From: Bacteroidales bacterium
GTDB taxonomy: Bacteria; Bacteroidota; Bacteroidia; Bacteroidales; GCA-2748055
NCBI GenBank assembly: GCA_029934875.1
Contig: JAOZLK010000246.1
Location: forward strand, 1-6,778
Direction: 5' to 3'
Length of the DNA: 6,778 nt
Shown: positions 6,620 to 6,778 of the stretch, piece after piece
Numbering within the stretch: position 1 is the first letter of the stretch
How the letters are laid out: each line of letters starts with the position of its first letter
Translations under genes and position numbers: made by a program
Notes under the pieces: model-generated
Told to the model about the DNA's origin: nothing
The model's database searches: none
What the model saw: the letters and a program-made list of their open reading frames with translations, nothing else

Positions 6620-6778
6620 TTATGAAGACAGGTCCCGAATCACAAGAGAGGCGAGGGTGCAACCGAAAATCGCAGGTATATACGAGATGGTTCCCACTGT
6701 CGATTTCTTATTGGGCTCACCCTCCACGGGGATGATCATCTCTTTGGGCACCTGTTCGGTAGAGAAGACGACATTGAA
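6620..6778 (-). CDS. tcdA: tRNA threonylcarbamoyladenosine dehydratase (ThiF/E1-like), partial, C-terminal 52 residues
   Basis: An open frame runs leftwards from the right edge to a TAA at 6622-6620. The visible part begins FNVVFSTEQVPKE, continues with IPVEGEPNKKSTVGT, and ends GTISYIPAIFGCTLASLVIRDLSS. The string VFSTE, then a GTISYIPAIFG-type helix start and a final helix, matches the C-terminal end of TcdA (CsdL/YgdL) proteins as I remember them. TcdA uses ATP to cyclise the t6A modification at position 37 of tRNAs reading ANN codons, giving ct6A; it acts in the cytoplasm, often with a sulfur-transfer partner. The catalytic ATP-binding portion lies outside the window, so the call rests on the tail alone. 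Another ThiF-family member is the main alternative. The barrel gene follows 69 bases downstream on the same strand. Confidence 0.75.
   Translation of the reverse strand, partial: FNVVFSTEQVPKEMIIPVEGEPNKKSTVGTISYIPAIFGCTLASLVIRDLSS

Noticed and set aside
6615..6622. AATTTTTG on the minus strand as a promoter for the barrel gene
   Set aside because: It differs from TAnnTTTG at the first base, overlaps the TcdA stop codon and has no clear -33 TTG, so it is too weak to list.
6468..6662. Minus-strand 64-codon frame spanning the barrel gene start and the TcdA end
   Set aside because: It overlaps two supported genes in other frames and its translation has no recognisable feature.

Overview
This window looks like a chromosomal piece of a Bacteroidota genome, probably Bacteroidales or Marinilabiliales. 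The evidence is a secreted S9B dipeptidyl peptidase of a type common in that phylum, a small PF13568-like outer-membrane barrel ending in an aromatic residue, starts with little or no Shine-Dalgarno signal, and one TAnnTTTG (-7) promoter match. The composition is even by eye, and I see no insertion sequence, phage gene, tRNA, rRNA or CRISPR array. No gene-free stretch exceeds 80 bases, so the window is densely coded. All coding calls rest on reading the translations; no database search was run.

Layout. (1) Positions 4542 to 1 hold a leftward run of three genes: a secreted dipeptidyl peptidase IV-type serine peptidase, an iron-sulfur L-serine dehydratase overlapping it by 14 bases, and, after a 79-base gap, a secreted endonuclease/exonuclease/phosphatase-fold protein cut off by the left edge. 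(2) A 70-base divergent spacer (4543-4612) separates this run from two rightward genes: an unrecognised protein with two membrane helices, and 10 bases later a peptidase U32-like protein with a conserved-looking cysteine set. (3) That pair converges, with only 8 bases between stop codons, on a leftward outer-membrane beta-barrel gene. (4) Upstream of the barrel gene, at the right edge, lie the last 52 codons of a leftward ThiF/TcdA-type gene, probably tRNA threonylcarbamoyladenosine dehydratase.

How the genes may work together. The peptidase trims dipeptides from extracellular or periplasmic peptides. The serine dehydratase turns serine into pyruvate and ammonia, so the overlapping pair fits peptide and amino-acid catabolism (inference). 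The rightward pair is the least understood part: a small membrane protein next to a U32-like TIM-barrel protein with four cysteines that could hold an iron-sulfur cluster. The most interesting non-coding signal is a perfect 9-base complementary pair. One arm begins at the last base of the serine dehydratase stop codon and the other ends immediately before the start codon of the next gene, which suggests translational coupling. I found no clear evidence of an entirely new system.
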